Assembly: GCF_001305515.1 (NCBI RefSeq)
Contig: NZ_LJYW01000001.1
Coordinates: 406,226-470,225, forward strand
Source: Prosthecodimorpha hirschii
Lineage (GTDB): Bacteria > Pseudomonadota > Alphaproteobacteria > Rhizobiales > Ancalomicrobiaceae
Reading direction: 5' to 3'
Length of the DNA: 64,000 nt
Shown here: positions 43,404 through 51,363 of the stretch, piece by piece
Layout: each line of letters opens with the position of its first letter
Numbering within the stretch: position 1 is the stretch's first letter
Translations under genes and position numbers: made by a program
The notes under the pieces: model-generated
Seen by the model: the letters and a program-made list of their open reading frames with translations, nothing else
Told to the model about the DNA's origin: nothing
The model's database searches: none

Positions 43404-43764
43404 CGGCGATCCTCCGCGAGGCCGCAGGATACAGCCGGGGGCACCCGCCGACAAACACGGGCGCCGCACAATCTGCGCAGGCATGTTCCCTTGCGAAAGC
43501 ACCGAAGCCTGCCGGCGATGACATGACGGAGGCGATTGCGGCGCGCTGTTGCCCGCCGGACCTTGTCCCGGGCCGCAGGACACTGTTAACCCCACAGTCA
43601 GAATTCCAATGCTAGCGTAGTTAACGAAGTGCTCTCCCGGCTCCCGGTCCCTTGAAATCGCCGGATTCGCGGACGACGGAGAGGCAAAGGTCGAACCGTC
43701 CGCCATGATTGAGGACGCGATTCGCGAGAGAGCCGGCATCGTGCGCCGGCCACGGAGTTTGGAT
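43404..43764. other. Intergenic region between ccdA and the deacetylase genes
   Basis: 361 bases between divergent genes, expected to contain both the ccdAB promoter/operator (near 43410-43500) and the promoter of the polysaccharide deacetylase pair. The stretch 43585-43632 is relatively AT-rich and carries two GTTAAC hexamers (43587-43592, 43619-43624). I see no gene in it. Confidence 0.5.
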
Positions 43765-45213
43765 ATGGGTCAGTTCGATCGCAACCGGGCGCTGGCGCTC
43801 GCTTCCGGCGTGGCTTTCGCAGCCTTGATGGCTGCCGGTGCCGTCCATGCCCAGCAGGCCGGCGGCGGTGCCACGCCCGTGCCGCCGAAGCCGATCACGG
43901 CCGCCCCGCCGCCGCCGCCCGCCCCGGCGAAGCCGGTCGCCGCCAAGCCCGTCGTCGTGAAACCTGTCGTGCCGCCGGGCGGCACCGCCGCAGCGCCGGC
44001 CGGAACCACCAAGCCCGCCGTCAAGAAGCCCGCCGCCGCGACGGCCGCGGCCGGAACGGCCGCCGCCCCGGCCGGCGCGAAGCCTGCCGGCGCCAAGCCG
44101 CAGAAGACCGTGTCGGCCGCCCAGAAGGTGCCGCCGGCCGCCCGTCTCGCTGCCGCGATCGCCGCCAAGACCGCGCAGCCCGTGCCGCCGGTGCATGACC
44201 ACGTCTCCAAGCCCTATACGGCCGCCTGCAGCAATCCCGACGCGCTCGGCGTGTCGCGCGTGCTCGAGGTCGACACCAAGGACGGGCTCTATCTCGGCCA
44301 GCTCTATCACGGCAAGCTGCCGCTCGGGCCGAAGGAGGTCGTGCTGACCTTCGACGACGGGCCGATCCCGCGCAACACGGAACGGGTCCTGGCCGCCCTC
44401 GATCACGAATGCGTCAAGGCGACCTATTTCATCGTCGGCCAGATGGCCAAGGCCTATCCGGAGACGCTGCGCAAGACCGCGGCGGCAGGCCACACCATCG
44501 GCTACCACACCATGACGCATCCGCTCGACATGGTGAAGCGGCCGCTCGACTGGGCCAAGGGCAACATGTCCCAGGGCTGGCAGACGGTCGACCAGATCCT
44601 CTACGGCAAGGCCGAGGAGAAGCCGGCGGTGCCGTTCTTCCGCTATCCGGGCCTGTTCAATTCGCGCGCCATCAACGAATGGCTGAACGGCATGAACATG
44701 GGCGTGTTTGCGGCCGACGCGGTCGGCAACGACTGGGTGCGCGGCTACGACGCCCAGAAGGTGATGGAATTCTCGCTGAAGGATCTCGACCGCGCCGGCC
44801 AGAGCGGCATCCTGCTCCTGCACGACACCAAGGATTCCACCGCCACCATGGTGCCGCAGCTGCTGCGCGAACTGAAGGCGCGGGGCTACAAGATCGTCCA
44901 TCTGGTGCCGAAGCAGCCGACGCCGCCGCTCGCCCACGGTCCGGTCAACGCCCAGTTCCCTTCGGCGGCGCCCGCGCCGCTCGCCGAGCGCAGCGTGGCC
45001 GGCTTCGATGCCGGACGTCAGCTGGTGCAGAGCACCCAAGGCCGCGACGGCCGCACCGCCGACGGCCCGCTGCCGAGCTATGACAGTGCCGCCATCAACC
45101 GCGCCACCGCCCTGCCGGCCTCGCGCGGCGAGCCGGTCGCCGGCGAGGACGGCTGGTTCGCCTCCACGGCGTCGTCCTTCCGCGGTCTCGGCTCGGCGAT
45201 CGGCCTGTGGTGA
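43765..45213 (+). CDS. Secreted polysaccharide deacetylase (NodB domain), long form
   Basis: 482 residues from ATG 43765 (CGGAG upstream). Signal peptide ends near AVHAQ (about residue 29), followed by a Pro/Ala/Lys/Val-rich linker of roughly 110 residues, then a NodB-homology domain: metal-binding TFDDGP (about 195-200), HTMTH (about 248-252), RYPGLFNS (motif 3) and LLLHDTK (motif 5). A C-terminal tail of about 100 residues has no known fold. The family removes N- or O-acetyl groups from peptidoglycan, chitin-like or exopolysaccharide chains with a divalent metal. The linker resembles a cell-wall or periplasm-spanning tether. A shorter paralogue follows 16 bases downstream. Confidence 0.88.
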   Translation: MGQFDRNRALALASGVAFAALMAAGAVHAQQAGGGATPVPPKPITAAPPPPPAPAKPVAAKPVVVKPVVPPGGTAAAPAGTTKPAVKKPAAATAAAGTAAAPAGAKPAGAKPQKTVSAAQKVPPAARLAAAIAAKTAQPVPPVHDHVSKPYTAACSNPDALGVSRVLEVDTKDGLYLGQLYHGKLPLGPKEVVLTFDDGPIPRNTERVLAALDHECVKATYFIVGQMAKAYPETLRKTAAAGHTIGYHTMTHPLDMVKRPLDWAKGNMSQGWQTVDQILYGKAEEKPAVPFFRYPGLFNSRAINEWLNGMNMGVFAADAVGNDWVRGYDAQKVMEFSLKDLDRAGQSGILLLHDTKDSTATMVPQLLRELKARGYKIVHLVPKQPTPPLAHGPVNAQFPSAAPAPLAERSVAGFDAGRQLVQSTQGRDGRTADGPLPSYDSAAINRATALPASRGEPVAGEDGWFASTASSFRGLGSAIGLW

Positions 45214-45229
45214 GACTTCTGTGGTGAGC

Positions 45230-46066
45230 ATGACGACGCAGTCGCGACATTTCGAGGGCTCTCCACGGAGGGCCCTCTTCGTTTGTGCGCTCGGCCTCGC
45301 CGCCGCAGCCTTCGGGCTCGGCCTGGTCCCGGGCTCCGGCATGCCGGCACGCGCCGCCGGCGAGACCGCCTGCCCGAACCCGGGCGCGCTCGGCACCGCG
45401 CGGGTGCTGAGCGTCGACACCACGAAGGGGCTAGAAGTCGGCACCAAGAGCTACCCGCAGACCCTGCCGCTCGGTCCCAAGGAGGTCGTGCTGACCTTCG
45501 ACGACGGACCGATCGGCAAGCCGACCGAGCAGGTGCTCGCGGCACTGGCTGCGGAATGCGTCAAGGCGACCTTCTTCGTGGTCGGCGAGCAGGCCGCGGC
45601 CCATCCCGCCCTCCTGAAGCGCATCGCGGCGGCCGGACACACGATCGGCCATCATTCCATGACGCATCCGATCATGACCGGGCTCGGCTTCGAGGCTGGC
45701 AAGGCGGATATCGAGCGCGGCTGGCGCACCGTCGACCGCATCCTGACCGGCCGCGACGGCGACCGTCCGGTCACGCCCTTCTTCCGCTTCCCCGGCTTCG
45801 CCCCGACGCCGGAGCTGGCCGCCTGGCTTAAGGCCAAGAGCATCGGCACCTTCGGCGCCGACCTCTGGGGCACCGACTGGCAGAAGACCACGCCCGACGC
45901 GCTGCTGCGTCAGGTCCTCGACCGCCTCGACAAGCGCGGCGGCGGCATCCTCCTCCTGCACGACATCCACGCCCACACCGCCGCCATGGTCCCGGCCCTC
46001 TTGGCGGAGCTAAAGGCCCGCGGCTACCGCGTGGTGCATATCGTCCCGGCCGGGCCGGTCAGCTGA
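45230..46066 (+). CDS. Secreted polysaccharide deacetylase (NodB domain), short form
   Basis: 278 residues from ATG 45230. Signal/anchor ALFVCALGLAAAAFGLGLVPG (about 13-33) and then the same domain order as the upstream paralogue: a shared lead-in PNPGALGTARVLSVDTTKGLEVG, TFDDGP (about 87-92), HSMTH (about 142-146), RFPGFAPTPELAAWL and LLLHDIHAHTAAMVPALLAELKARGYRVVHIVP (in part LLLHDIHAHTAAMVP). It lacks the linker and tail of the first copy. Clear tandem duplication: both also share the C-N/P-x-G/D-ALG motif before the domain. Likely co-transcribed. Confidence 0.88.
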   Translation: MTTQSRHFEGSPRRALFVCALGLAAAAFGLGLVPGSGMPARAAGETACPNPGALGTARVLSVDTTKGLEVGTKSYPQTLPLGPKEVVLTFDDGPIGKPTEQVLAALAAECVKATFFVVGEQAAAHPALLKRIAAAGHTIGHHSMTHPIMTGLGFEAGKADIERGWRTVDRILTGRDGDRPVTPFFRFPGFAPTPELAAWLKAKSIGTFGADLWGTDWQKTTPDALLRQVLDRLDKRGGGILLLHDIHAHTAAMVPALLAELKARGYRVVHIVPAGPVS

Positions 46067-46153
46067 GCGGGCTTGAAAGAAAGCAACGGAAGCGGTGCCA
46101 GAACTGCACGCCGACGGCACCGGAGGCGGGCAAGCCCACGGGCCGTCCGATTG

Positions 46154-47002
46154 CTAATTTCCGGCCACCCCCACCGTCCTCCCGAACAGCGGCTCGAATT
46201 CCTCCCTCAGGACCATGTCGACTTCGGGCATCGACAGGGGCAGGCCGAGATCGGCGAGGCTGGTGACGCCGTAGCCGGCGATGCCGCAGGGGACGATGCC
46301 GGAGAAATGGTCGAGCTCCGGTTCCACGTTGAGCGCGATGCCGTGATAGGTGACCCATTTGCGAATGCGGATGCCGATCGCGGCGATCTTGTCCTCCGCC
46401 GGCATATCGGGCGCGAGCGCGGGCTTGTCGGGCCGGGCGATCCAGACGCCGACCCGGTCGTCGCGGCGCAGGCCGCGCAGGTGCCAGCGCCAGAGCACGC
46501 GGATGACCCACTCCTCCAGCGTCGCGACGTAGCGGCGCACGTCGGGGGTGCGGCGGCGCAGGTCGAGCATCACATAGGCGATTCGCTGGCCAGGCCCGTG
46601 ATAGGTGAACTCGCCGCCGCGCCCCGTGCGATGGACGGGAAAACGGTCGGGCGCGAGCAGGTCGGCGTCGCGTGCGCTGGTGCCGGCGGTGTAGAGCGGC
46701 GGATGCTCCAGGAGCCAGACCAGTTCGCCCGCCTCCCCGGCCGCGATCGCCTCGACACGCGCCTCCATGGCCGCCATCGCCGCCTCATAGGCGACCGTCC
46801 GGTCGCTGACGCGCCATTCGATCGGCGGCGCCCCGGCCGCCGGCAGGAGCCCCGGTGCCGCGGCCCCCTCGCCGCGCGCCACGACCCGAGCCGGCCCCGC
46901 CGATGGCGCATCCCGCTCCTGCGCACGTGGCGCACCGGGGTCGCCGAGCCCGCCCGGTTCGCCCGCCGCGCCCAATCCGCCCCGGTCCTCGGCATTTACC
47001 AT
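46154..47002 (-). CDS. lipB: Lipoyl(octanoyl) transferase
   Basis: 282 residues. Transfers octanoyl from acyl carrier protein to lipoyl domains of 2-oxoacid dehydrogenases and GcvH. Motifs: [23 protein letters not shown] (about 128-139), catalytic Lys205 in [19 protein letters not shown], and catalytic Cys239 in SGIVPCGI. About 55 N-terminal residues are Gly/Ala/Pro-rich and absent from typical LipB, so the true start may be downstream; ATG 47002 is the best-defined one. The gene is convergent with the deacetylase and divergent from fliN, 78 bases apart. Confidence 0.93.
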   Translation of the reverse strand: MVNAEDRGGLGAAGEPGGLGDPGAPRAQERDAPSAGPARVVARGEGAAAPGLLPAAGAPPIEWRVSDRTVAYEAAMAAMEARVEAIAAGEAGELVWLLEHPPLYTAGTSARDADLLAPDRFPVHRTGRGGEFTYHGPGQRIAYVMLDLRRRTPDVRRYVATLEEWVIRVLWRWHLRGLRRDDRVGVWIARPDKPALAPDMPAEDKIAAIGIRIRKWVTYHGIALNVEPELDHFSGIVPCGIAGYGVTSLADLGLPLSMPEVDMVLREEFEPLFGRTVGVAGN

Positions 47003-47080
47003 CTGCTAACCTTCTCGCGGGTAAGGTTTCGTCAACCATTGTGGCGGGCACGGCCCGGCCGGGCCTTGAAGGAACACGAG

Positions 47081-47347
47081 ATGACCCCGTTCGACAACAT
47101 CCCGATCGACATCTCGGTGCAGCTCGGCACGACCATGATCCCGATCCACCAGCTCCTGCGCATGGGGCGCGGCGCGGTGATCGAACTCGACACGCGCGAG
47201 AGCGACGAGGTGACCATCCTCGCCAACAACGTGCCGGTGGCGAGCGGCCAGGTCATCCTGCGCGGCGACCGCATCGGCATCTCGATCACCGAGGTCCTGT
47301 TCCGCGCGCCGACGGCGCGCGCCAAGGAAGCCGTCAAGCGCCTGTGA
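47081..47347 (+). CDS. fliN: Short FliN-like flagellar switch (SpoA) protein
   Basis: 88 residues, made only of a SpoA/FliN C-terminal domain: IPIDISVQLGTTMIPIHQLL (about 7-26), RGAVIELD (about 30-37), NNVPVASGQVILRGDRIGISITEVL (in part GQVILRGDRIGISITEVL). FliN forms the C-ring of the flagellar motor and SctQ relatives that of type III secretion. Ordinary FliN carries a longer N-terminus and sits in flagellar operons; neither applies here. AAGGA precedes the ATG. A near match to a CtrA half site (TCAACCAT, one mismatch) lies 40-48 bases upstream. Confidence 0.82.
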   Translation: MTPFDNIPIDISVQLGTTMIPIHQLLRMGRGAVIELDTRESDEVTILANNVPVASGQVILRGDRIGISITEVLFRAPTARAKEAVKRL

Positions 47348-47452
47348 ACATTTCCGGCCGATGTGCATTCGGGCTTGCACCCGGGAATCCGATTTGTTAG
47401 AGACGCGCCACTCCCGAGACGGACGGTTGCCCGCCGACGGAGACACGGTTTA

Positions 47453-47537
47453 GCGGTCGTGGCGGAATTGGTAGACGCGCTAGCTTGAGGTGCTAGTTCC
47501 GAAAGGCGTGGAGGTTCGAGTCCTCTCGACCGCACCA
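47453..47537 (+). tRNA. tRNA-Leu (anticodon GAG)
   Basis: 85 nucleotides including an encoded CCA. Acceptor stem GCGGTCG / CGACCGC, D-arm with GGTAGA, anticodon stem CTAGC / GCTAG around loop TTGAGGT (anticodon GAG, reads CUC/CUU), a long class II variable arm (TTCCGAAAGGCGT), and T-arm GGAGG-TTCGAGT-CCTCT. All stems pair, with one G-T in the T stem. Confidence 0.96.
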
Positions 47538-47556
47538 AATCTTCGGCAACGAAGTG

Positions 47557-47597
47557 CGAAACCCCGGACCTCTGGTTCGGGGTTTTCGTTTTTTCGG
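47557..47597 (+). terminator. Rho-independent terminator after tRNA-Leu
   Basis: AACCCCGGA ... TTCGGGGTT forms a 9-bp stem (one G-T pair), extended by flanking GAAA/TTTTC, followed by TTTTCGTTTTTT. It starts about 20 bases after the tRNA CCA end. Confidence 0.88.
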
Positions 47598-47659
47598 ACC
47601 CTTTCCGGAGCCGGGACCCTGCCCGGCTGGGCCGCCTGCGGCCGCCGTCGCCGAATCCC

Positions 47660-48148
47660 CTATGGCCGCCCGATCCGGACCTCGCCGCCGCGCAGGCCCG
47701 AGGCCTGGCCCTTGCCGTCGCCGAGGATGACCATGGTCGAGGTTTCGGCGACCGAGGGAATCGACTGCAGCTGCTCGGTGATGAAGGCCCTGAGCGCCTC
47801 GATGTCCCTGACCCAGATGCGCAGGAGATAGTCGATGCTGCCGGTCACCAGCAGGCATTCGGACACTTCCGGCAGCCGCTCGACCGCGCTCAGGAACTGG
47901 TCGTGGCCGTCCGGTCCCTGCCGGGCGAGGCGCACCGAGACCATCACGCAGATGCTGAAGCCGAGCGCGCGCGGGCTGACCCGCGCCGCATAGCCCTCGA
48001 TCACGCCCTCGTCCTCCAGGCGCCGGATCCGGCGGCTGCAGGGCGTGGGCGAGAGGCCGACCCGCTCGGCGACATCGAGCGTCGACATCCGCCCGTCCGC
48101 CTGCAGCGCCGCCAGAATGCGCAGGTCGATCGCGTCGAGGCGCGGCAT
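47660..48148 (-). CDS. Lrp/AsnC-family transcriptional regulator
   Basis: 162 residues. N-terminal HTH: DAIDLRILAALQADGRMS and VAERVGLSPTPCSRRIRRLEDEGVI (about 26-50, key SPTPCSRRIRRLE). C-terminal RAM effector domain follows from about 68 (SICVMVSVRLARQG, ECLLVTGSIDYLLRIWV). It senses an amino acid and regulates nearby genes. It is divergent from an aminotransferase gene 131 bases away, which is its likely target together with its own gene. Confidence 0.92.
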   Translation of the reverse strand: MPRLDAIDLRILAALQADGRMSTLDVAERVGLSPTPCSRRIRRLEDEGVIEGYAARVSPRALGFSICVMVSVRLARQGPDGHDQFLSAVERLPEVSECLLVTGSIDYLLRIWVRDIEALRAFITEQLQSIPSVAETSTMVILGDGKGQASGLRGGEVRIGRP

Positions 48149-48204
48149 GAGCGAAACTCCCTTCGATTTGGCAATCTCAGGGTGGATTACAACATAACAC
48201 CGCC

Positions 48205-48216
48205 GCGATGCATCGC
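48205..48216. promoter_or_regulatory. Palindrome in the lrp-aminotransferase control region
   Basis: Perfect 12-bp palindrome GCGATGCATCGC, flanked by two imperfect copies of an ATTTGGC element (TCGATTTGGCAAT near 48165, CGCAATTTGGCGG near 48213). It sits midway between the divergent starts, as expected for an Lrp-family operator. Assignment to this regulator is inferred. Confidence 0.45.
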
Positions 48217-48279
48217 AATTTGGCGGGATTCGCTGCCGGCGGCGATGCTACGAGTGACGTCGAGACCGGAGCCCGAACC

Positions 48280-49548
48280 ATGACCGCTGCCGCCGACCGC
48301 CCCTCGAACGCTCCCGTGCGGCCGCCCTTCGCCGGCTGGCTCGGCACCACCAACGACGTGACGAAGACCTTCCTGGCCGCTGGGCGGATCCCAGGGCTGA
48401 TCAACATGGCCGGCGGCCTGCCGGCGCCGGAGACCTACCCGGCCGAGGCCCTGGCGGCGATCGCCCGGCGCGTCATCGCCGAGCATCCGCAGGATTCACT
48501 CGGCTACGGTCCGATCGAAGGCTTGCCGGAACTGCGCGACGCGCTCGCCGCGCGGCTCGGCGGCCCCGACTTCCGCCTCGGCCGCGACAACATCCTGGTG
48601 ACCACCAGCGGCATGCAGGGGCTCGATCTCCTCGGCAAGGTGCTGGTCGACGAGGGCGCGCTGATCGCCGCGCAGGCGCCGACCTATCTGGGCGCGCTCG
48701 ACGCCTGGCGTCCGCGCCGCCCGCGCTACCGCGCCCTGCGGGTCGACCAGCCGGACTTCGACGCCGTGGCCGGCCTGACCGGCGCCCGATTCGGCTATGC
48801 GGTGCCGAACTTCTCCAATCCGACCGGCCGGCTGGTGCCGATGCCGGTCCGCCGCAGGCTGGTCGAGGCGGCGCTGGCGACCGGCACCTGGCTGGTCGAG
48901 GACAATCCCTATGGCGGCCTGCAGTTCGACGGCGCGGCCCTGCCCCGCCTGATCGACATCGCCGCCCGCGAGGCCGCCGTTGTGGCCCCGGGCGCGGCCC
49001 CCAGTGCGGCCCCCAGTTCGGCCTATGACGGGCCGGTGATCTATATGGGCACGCTCTCCAAGGAGATCGCGCCGGGTCTCCGGATCGGCTGGATGGTCGC
49101 CGCCCCCGAGATGATCGCGGCGCTGACCATGGCCAAGCAGGGGTCGGATCTCTGCACCAGCGGGGTGACCCAGCGGATCGCGCTGGCGGCGATCGAGGAC
49201 GGGCTCGTCGAACGCCTGCAGCCCGACCTGACCGCGCTCTATCGCGCACGGCGGGACGCGCTGTGCGCGGCGCTCGCCGAGCATCTCGGCGCCTGGTTCA
49301 CCTTCGAGGTCCCGGTCGGCGGCATGTTCGTCTGGGTGGTGGCGCGCGACCCGCGCATCGACACCGACCGGCTGCTGAACGCCGCCCTGGACGCCGGGGT
49401 GTGCATCGCGCCGAGCAGCGTGTTCGACGCCTCGGGCGACGACCGCAGCGCCTTCCGCATCAACTTCACCCTCAACCCGCCGGAGCGCCTCGAAGAAGGC
49501 GTGCGCCGGCTGGCCGGCGCGGTCCGCCGGCTGACCGACGCCTCGTAA
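48280..49548 (+). CDS. Class I/II aminotransferase (2-aminoadipate aminotransferase-like)
   Basis: 422 residues from ATG 48280 (CCGGAG upstream; an earlier in-frame start would run through the operator). Fold type I PLP enzyme of the MocR/LysN catalytic-domain branch but without the HTH domain: INMAGGLPAPETYP (about 45-58), YGPIEGLPELRDALAARL, ILVTTSGMQGLDLLGKVL, PNFSNPTGRLVP, EDNPYGGLQF, the Schiff-base Lys in MGTLSKEIAPGLRIGW, and the final Arg in FRINFTL. Specificity within this group (aminoadipate, kynurenine, branched or aromatic acids) is not readable. Its divergent Lrp regulator suggests amino acid catabolism. Confidence 0.88.
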   Translation: MTAAADRPSNAPVRPPFAGWLGTTNDVTKTFLAAGRIPGLINMAGGLPAPETYPAEALAAIARRVIAEHPQDSLGYGPIEGLPELRDALAARLGGPDFRLGRDNILVTTSGMQGLDLLGKVLVDEGALIAAQAPTYLGALDAWRPRRPRYRALRVDQPDFDAVAGLTGARFGYAVPNFSNPTGRLVPMPVRRRLVEAALATGTWLVEDNPYGGLQFDGAALPRLIDIAAREAAVVAPGAAPSAAPSSAYDGPVIYMGTLSKEIAPGLRIGWMVAAPEMIAALTMAKQGSDLCTSGVTQRIALAAIEDGLVERLQPDLTALYRARRDALCAALAEHLGAWFTFEVPVGGMFVWVVARDPRIDTDRLLNAALDAGVCIAPSSVFDASGDDRSAFRINFTLNPPERLEEGVRRLAGAVRRLTDAS

Positions 49549-49629
49549 AGACCAAGCCCGGGACCGGGCGTACGGGCGCCGCCCGCGCGCCGCCGCCAAC
49601 CGACGTCAAGCCCGCAAGGAGGAGCGACC

Positions 49630-50307
49630 ATGCCCGTCACCATCCACGAACCCGCCGTCCCGACGCTCTCCGAGGCCGATCTCGCCCGCTGGCAGGCCGT
49701 CCCGGTCGCCGTCGCCGTCGATCTGGCGCGCGATGCCGGCCAGATCGATCCGGCGATCCGGCCGCTGAACCCGCCCGGCCGTCAGCCGCGCCTGTTCGGC
49801 CGGGCCGTGACCGCGCGCTGCGAGCCGCCGGATTTCGGCGCCGTGCTGCATGCGCTGGAGCTGATCCGTCCCGGCGACGTGCTGGTCATCGCGGCCGGCG
49901 GCCATGCCGAAACGGCGATGATCGGCGAGATCGTCGGCGGCGAGCTGCGCCGGCGCGGCGGCCGCGGCTTCGTCTGCGACGGGGCGGTGCGCGATGTCGC
50001 CATGCTGGCCTCGTGGAGCGATTTCGCGGTGTTCACCCGGGCGATCACGCCGCGCGGACCGGCCTCTGCCGATCGCGGCGCCGTCAATGTGCCGGTGGTG
50101 ATCGGCGGCCGGCTGGTGACGCCCGGCGACCTGATCATCGGCGACGACGACGGTCTGATCGCCCTGACGCCGGCCTTCCTGACCAGCCGCATCGGCGACG
50201 CCGAGGCCAAGCTCGCCCGCGAGGCCGAGTGGGAGAAGAAGCTCGGCGCCGGCCGCAGCGTGATGGAGACCTTCGGGCTCGCCGCGCCGGTCGTGCTCAA
50301 GGCCTGA
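49630..50307 (+). CDS. RraA-fold protein (HMG aldolase/RraA family), second copy
   Basis: 225 residues; AAGGAGGAGCGACC precedes the ATG. Landmarks: VPVAVAVDLARDAGQ, RAVTARCEPPDFGAVLHALE, GDVLVIAAGGHAETAMIGEIVGGEL (about 80-104, the G-x6-GE-x-V-G loop), FVCDGAVRDVAML (about 115-127, R-D pair) and GDLIIGDDDGLIALTP. Only about a quarter of positions look shared with the copy at 41979, so they are different subfamilies. Lies 81 bases after the aminotransferase on the same strand and is probably in the same operon. A 2-oxo acid aldol cleavage after transamination is a reasonable guess. Confidence 0.82.
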   Translation: MPVTIHEPAVPTLSEADLARWQAVPVAVAVDLARDAGQIDPAIRPLNPPGRQPRLFGRAVTARCEPPDFGAVLHALELIRPGDVLVIAAGGHAETAMIGEIVGGELRRRGGRGFVCDGAVRDVAMLASWSDFAVFTRAITPRGPASADRGAVNVPVVIGGRLVTPGDLIIGDDDGLIALTPAFLTSRIGDAEAKLAREAEWEKKLGAGRSVMETFGLAAPVVLKA

Positions 50308-50406
50308 CGGGCGCCGGTATCGGCAGCGGCGCGAATGCCCCGCCGAATCGGCCGTGGTCCCGTGTCCCTGCCGGCCGGTCGGAGCGACCCGCCGGCGCGG
50401 GTGCCG

Positions 50407-50892
50407 TCACGCCGATCCGGTCGGATGCCCGGCCCGCTTCAGCCGGTTGACGGCCGCGTCGAGCGCTTGAAGGAAAGCCGAACGGTCCTTGCCGGCGAAG
50501 GGCCGCGGGCCGCTCGTGACGGCGCCGGCGGAGCGCAGGTCGGTCATCAGGTTGCGGGTGGCGAGCGCCATGCCGATCGAGGCCGGCGTGAAGGCGCGCC
50601 CTTTCGGATCGATCACGGCGGCCCCGGCCTTGACGCAACGATCGGCGAGCGGGATGTCGGCCGTGATCACCACCGTGCCGGCGCGGGCCCGTTCGGCGAT
50701 CCAGTCGTCGGCCACATCCGGGCCGGCCGGCACGACGACGCGCTCGATCAGGGGATCGCGCGGCAGCTGCATCCAGCCGTTCGAGACCACATGGACCCGG
50801 ATGCCGTGCCGGCCGGCGACGCGAAACACCTCGTCCTTGACCGGACAGGCGTCGGCATCGACGAAGATCAGGAGCGGTTCGGGGCTGGTCAT
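50407..50892 (-). CDS. YaiI/YqxD family protein (UPF0178)
   Basis: 161 residues from ATG 50892 (CCGGAG upstream). PIN-like or NYN-like fold with an Asp-rich start [20 protein letters not shown] (about 6-25), [17 protein letters not shown] (about 69-85), [17 protein letters not shown] (about 91-107) and [21 protein letters not shown]. The conserved Asp residues suggest a metal-dependent nuclease-like site. Function unknown. Confidence 0.9.
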   Translation of the reverse strand: MTSPEPLLIFVDADACPVKDEVFRVAGRHGIRVHVVSNGWMQLPRDPLIERVVVPAGPDVADDWIAERARAGTVVITADIPLADRCVKAGAAVIDPKGRAFTPASIGMALATRNLMTDLRSAGAVTSGPRPFAGKDRSAFLQALDAAVNRLKRAGHPTGSA

Positions 50893-50989
50893 GCGGACTC
50901 CGGTCACGGCCCGTCGGCTCGGCGGCGTTGCGGCGCGGACGGGCACTCATGGCCTTCCGCGCCATGTCCCGCGCTTGCCGTCCAATGCA

Positions 50990-51019
50990 GAAAGGGCCCC
51001 CCTCGCGGAGAGCCCTTTC
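50990..51019 (-). terminator. Hairpin downstream of the small gene
   Basis: GAAAGGGC ... GCCCTTTC, an 8-bp perfect stem at about 50990-50997 and 51012-51019 with a 14-base loop, located 46 bases after the stop of the small gene. On the leftward strand the T-residues are within the distal arm (CCCTTTCTGC), giving a weak intrinsic terminator. Confidence 0.5.
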
Positions 51020-51064
51020 CGGATTTCCTTGCCCGCGGCCAGATGGCGGACACTTCGCTGCCGA

Positions 51065-51142
51065 TCAGGCGGCGCGACTCTCGACAAAGGCGAGAATCCA
51101 GGCCACGCAATCCGACGACCGCGGAGATTCGCGAGTGAACAC
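51065..51142 (-). CDS. Probable 25-residue small protein with full-length Shine-Dalgarno
   Basis: GTG start at 51142, 25 codons, stop TGA at 51065-51067. It is preceded by GAAAGGAGGTGATCC (51144-51158), which is complementary to the whole 3' end of 16S rRNA, with the AGGAGG core at an ideal seven bases from GTG. The peptide begins VFTRESPRSSDCVAWILAF and ends VESRAA: a charged N-terminus and a short hydrophobic CVAWILAFV segment. Short open frames rarely carry such a site by chance. It could be a membrane-associated micropeptide or a leader peptide. No family is recognised. Confidence 0.55.
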   Translation of the reverse strand: MFTRESPRSSDCVAWILAFVESRAA

Positions 51143-51363
51143 TGGATCACCTCCTTTCGAATGTTGAAGACGCCTTATCATAGGAACACTTTCGACGATT
51201 CGGCCAGCCCCACTTCTTCGCAGCCGCCTGGGCCCCGTGCCCAACGGATAGGCAGATCCCAAATGACCTATCGTCAGCGTCCTGCCATGAACATCCCGTA
51301 GGATCTCCGAACTGCACCCCGCGCAGGTCCGCTCAAGCCCCCAACCGGCGGACCGAGGCGGGG

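Larger units (their letters stand above)
50893..51363. other. Intergenic region containing a small gene
   Basis: 471 bases between YaiI and RecX genes. It holds a probable 25-codon leftward gene at 51065-51142 with an extended Shine-Dalgarno, followed by a hairpin at 50990-51019. The rest, including 51160-51363 upstream, is moderately AT-rich around 51165-51195 (cgccttatcataggaacac), a possible promoter zone for the small gene. I see no further gene. Confidence 0.55.

Noticed and set aside
51144-51158. Remnant of a 16S rRNA 3' end
   Set aside because: The match to the 16S terminal sequence stops at the anti-Shine-Dalgarno stretch. No upstream 16S helix 45 sequence is present, and a start codon is ideally spaced on the other strand.
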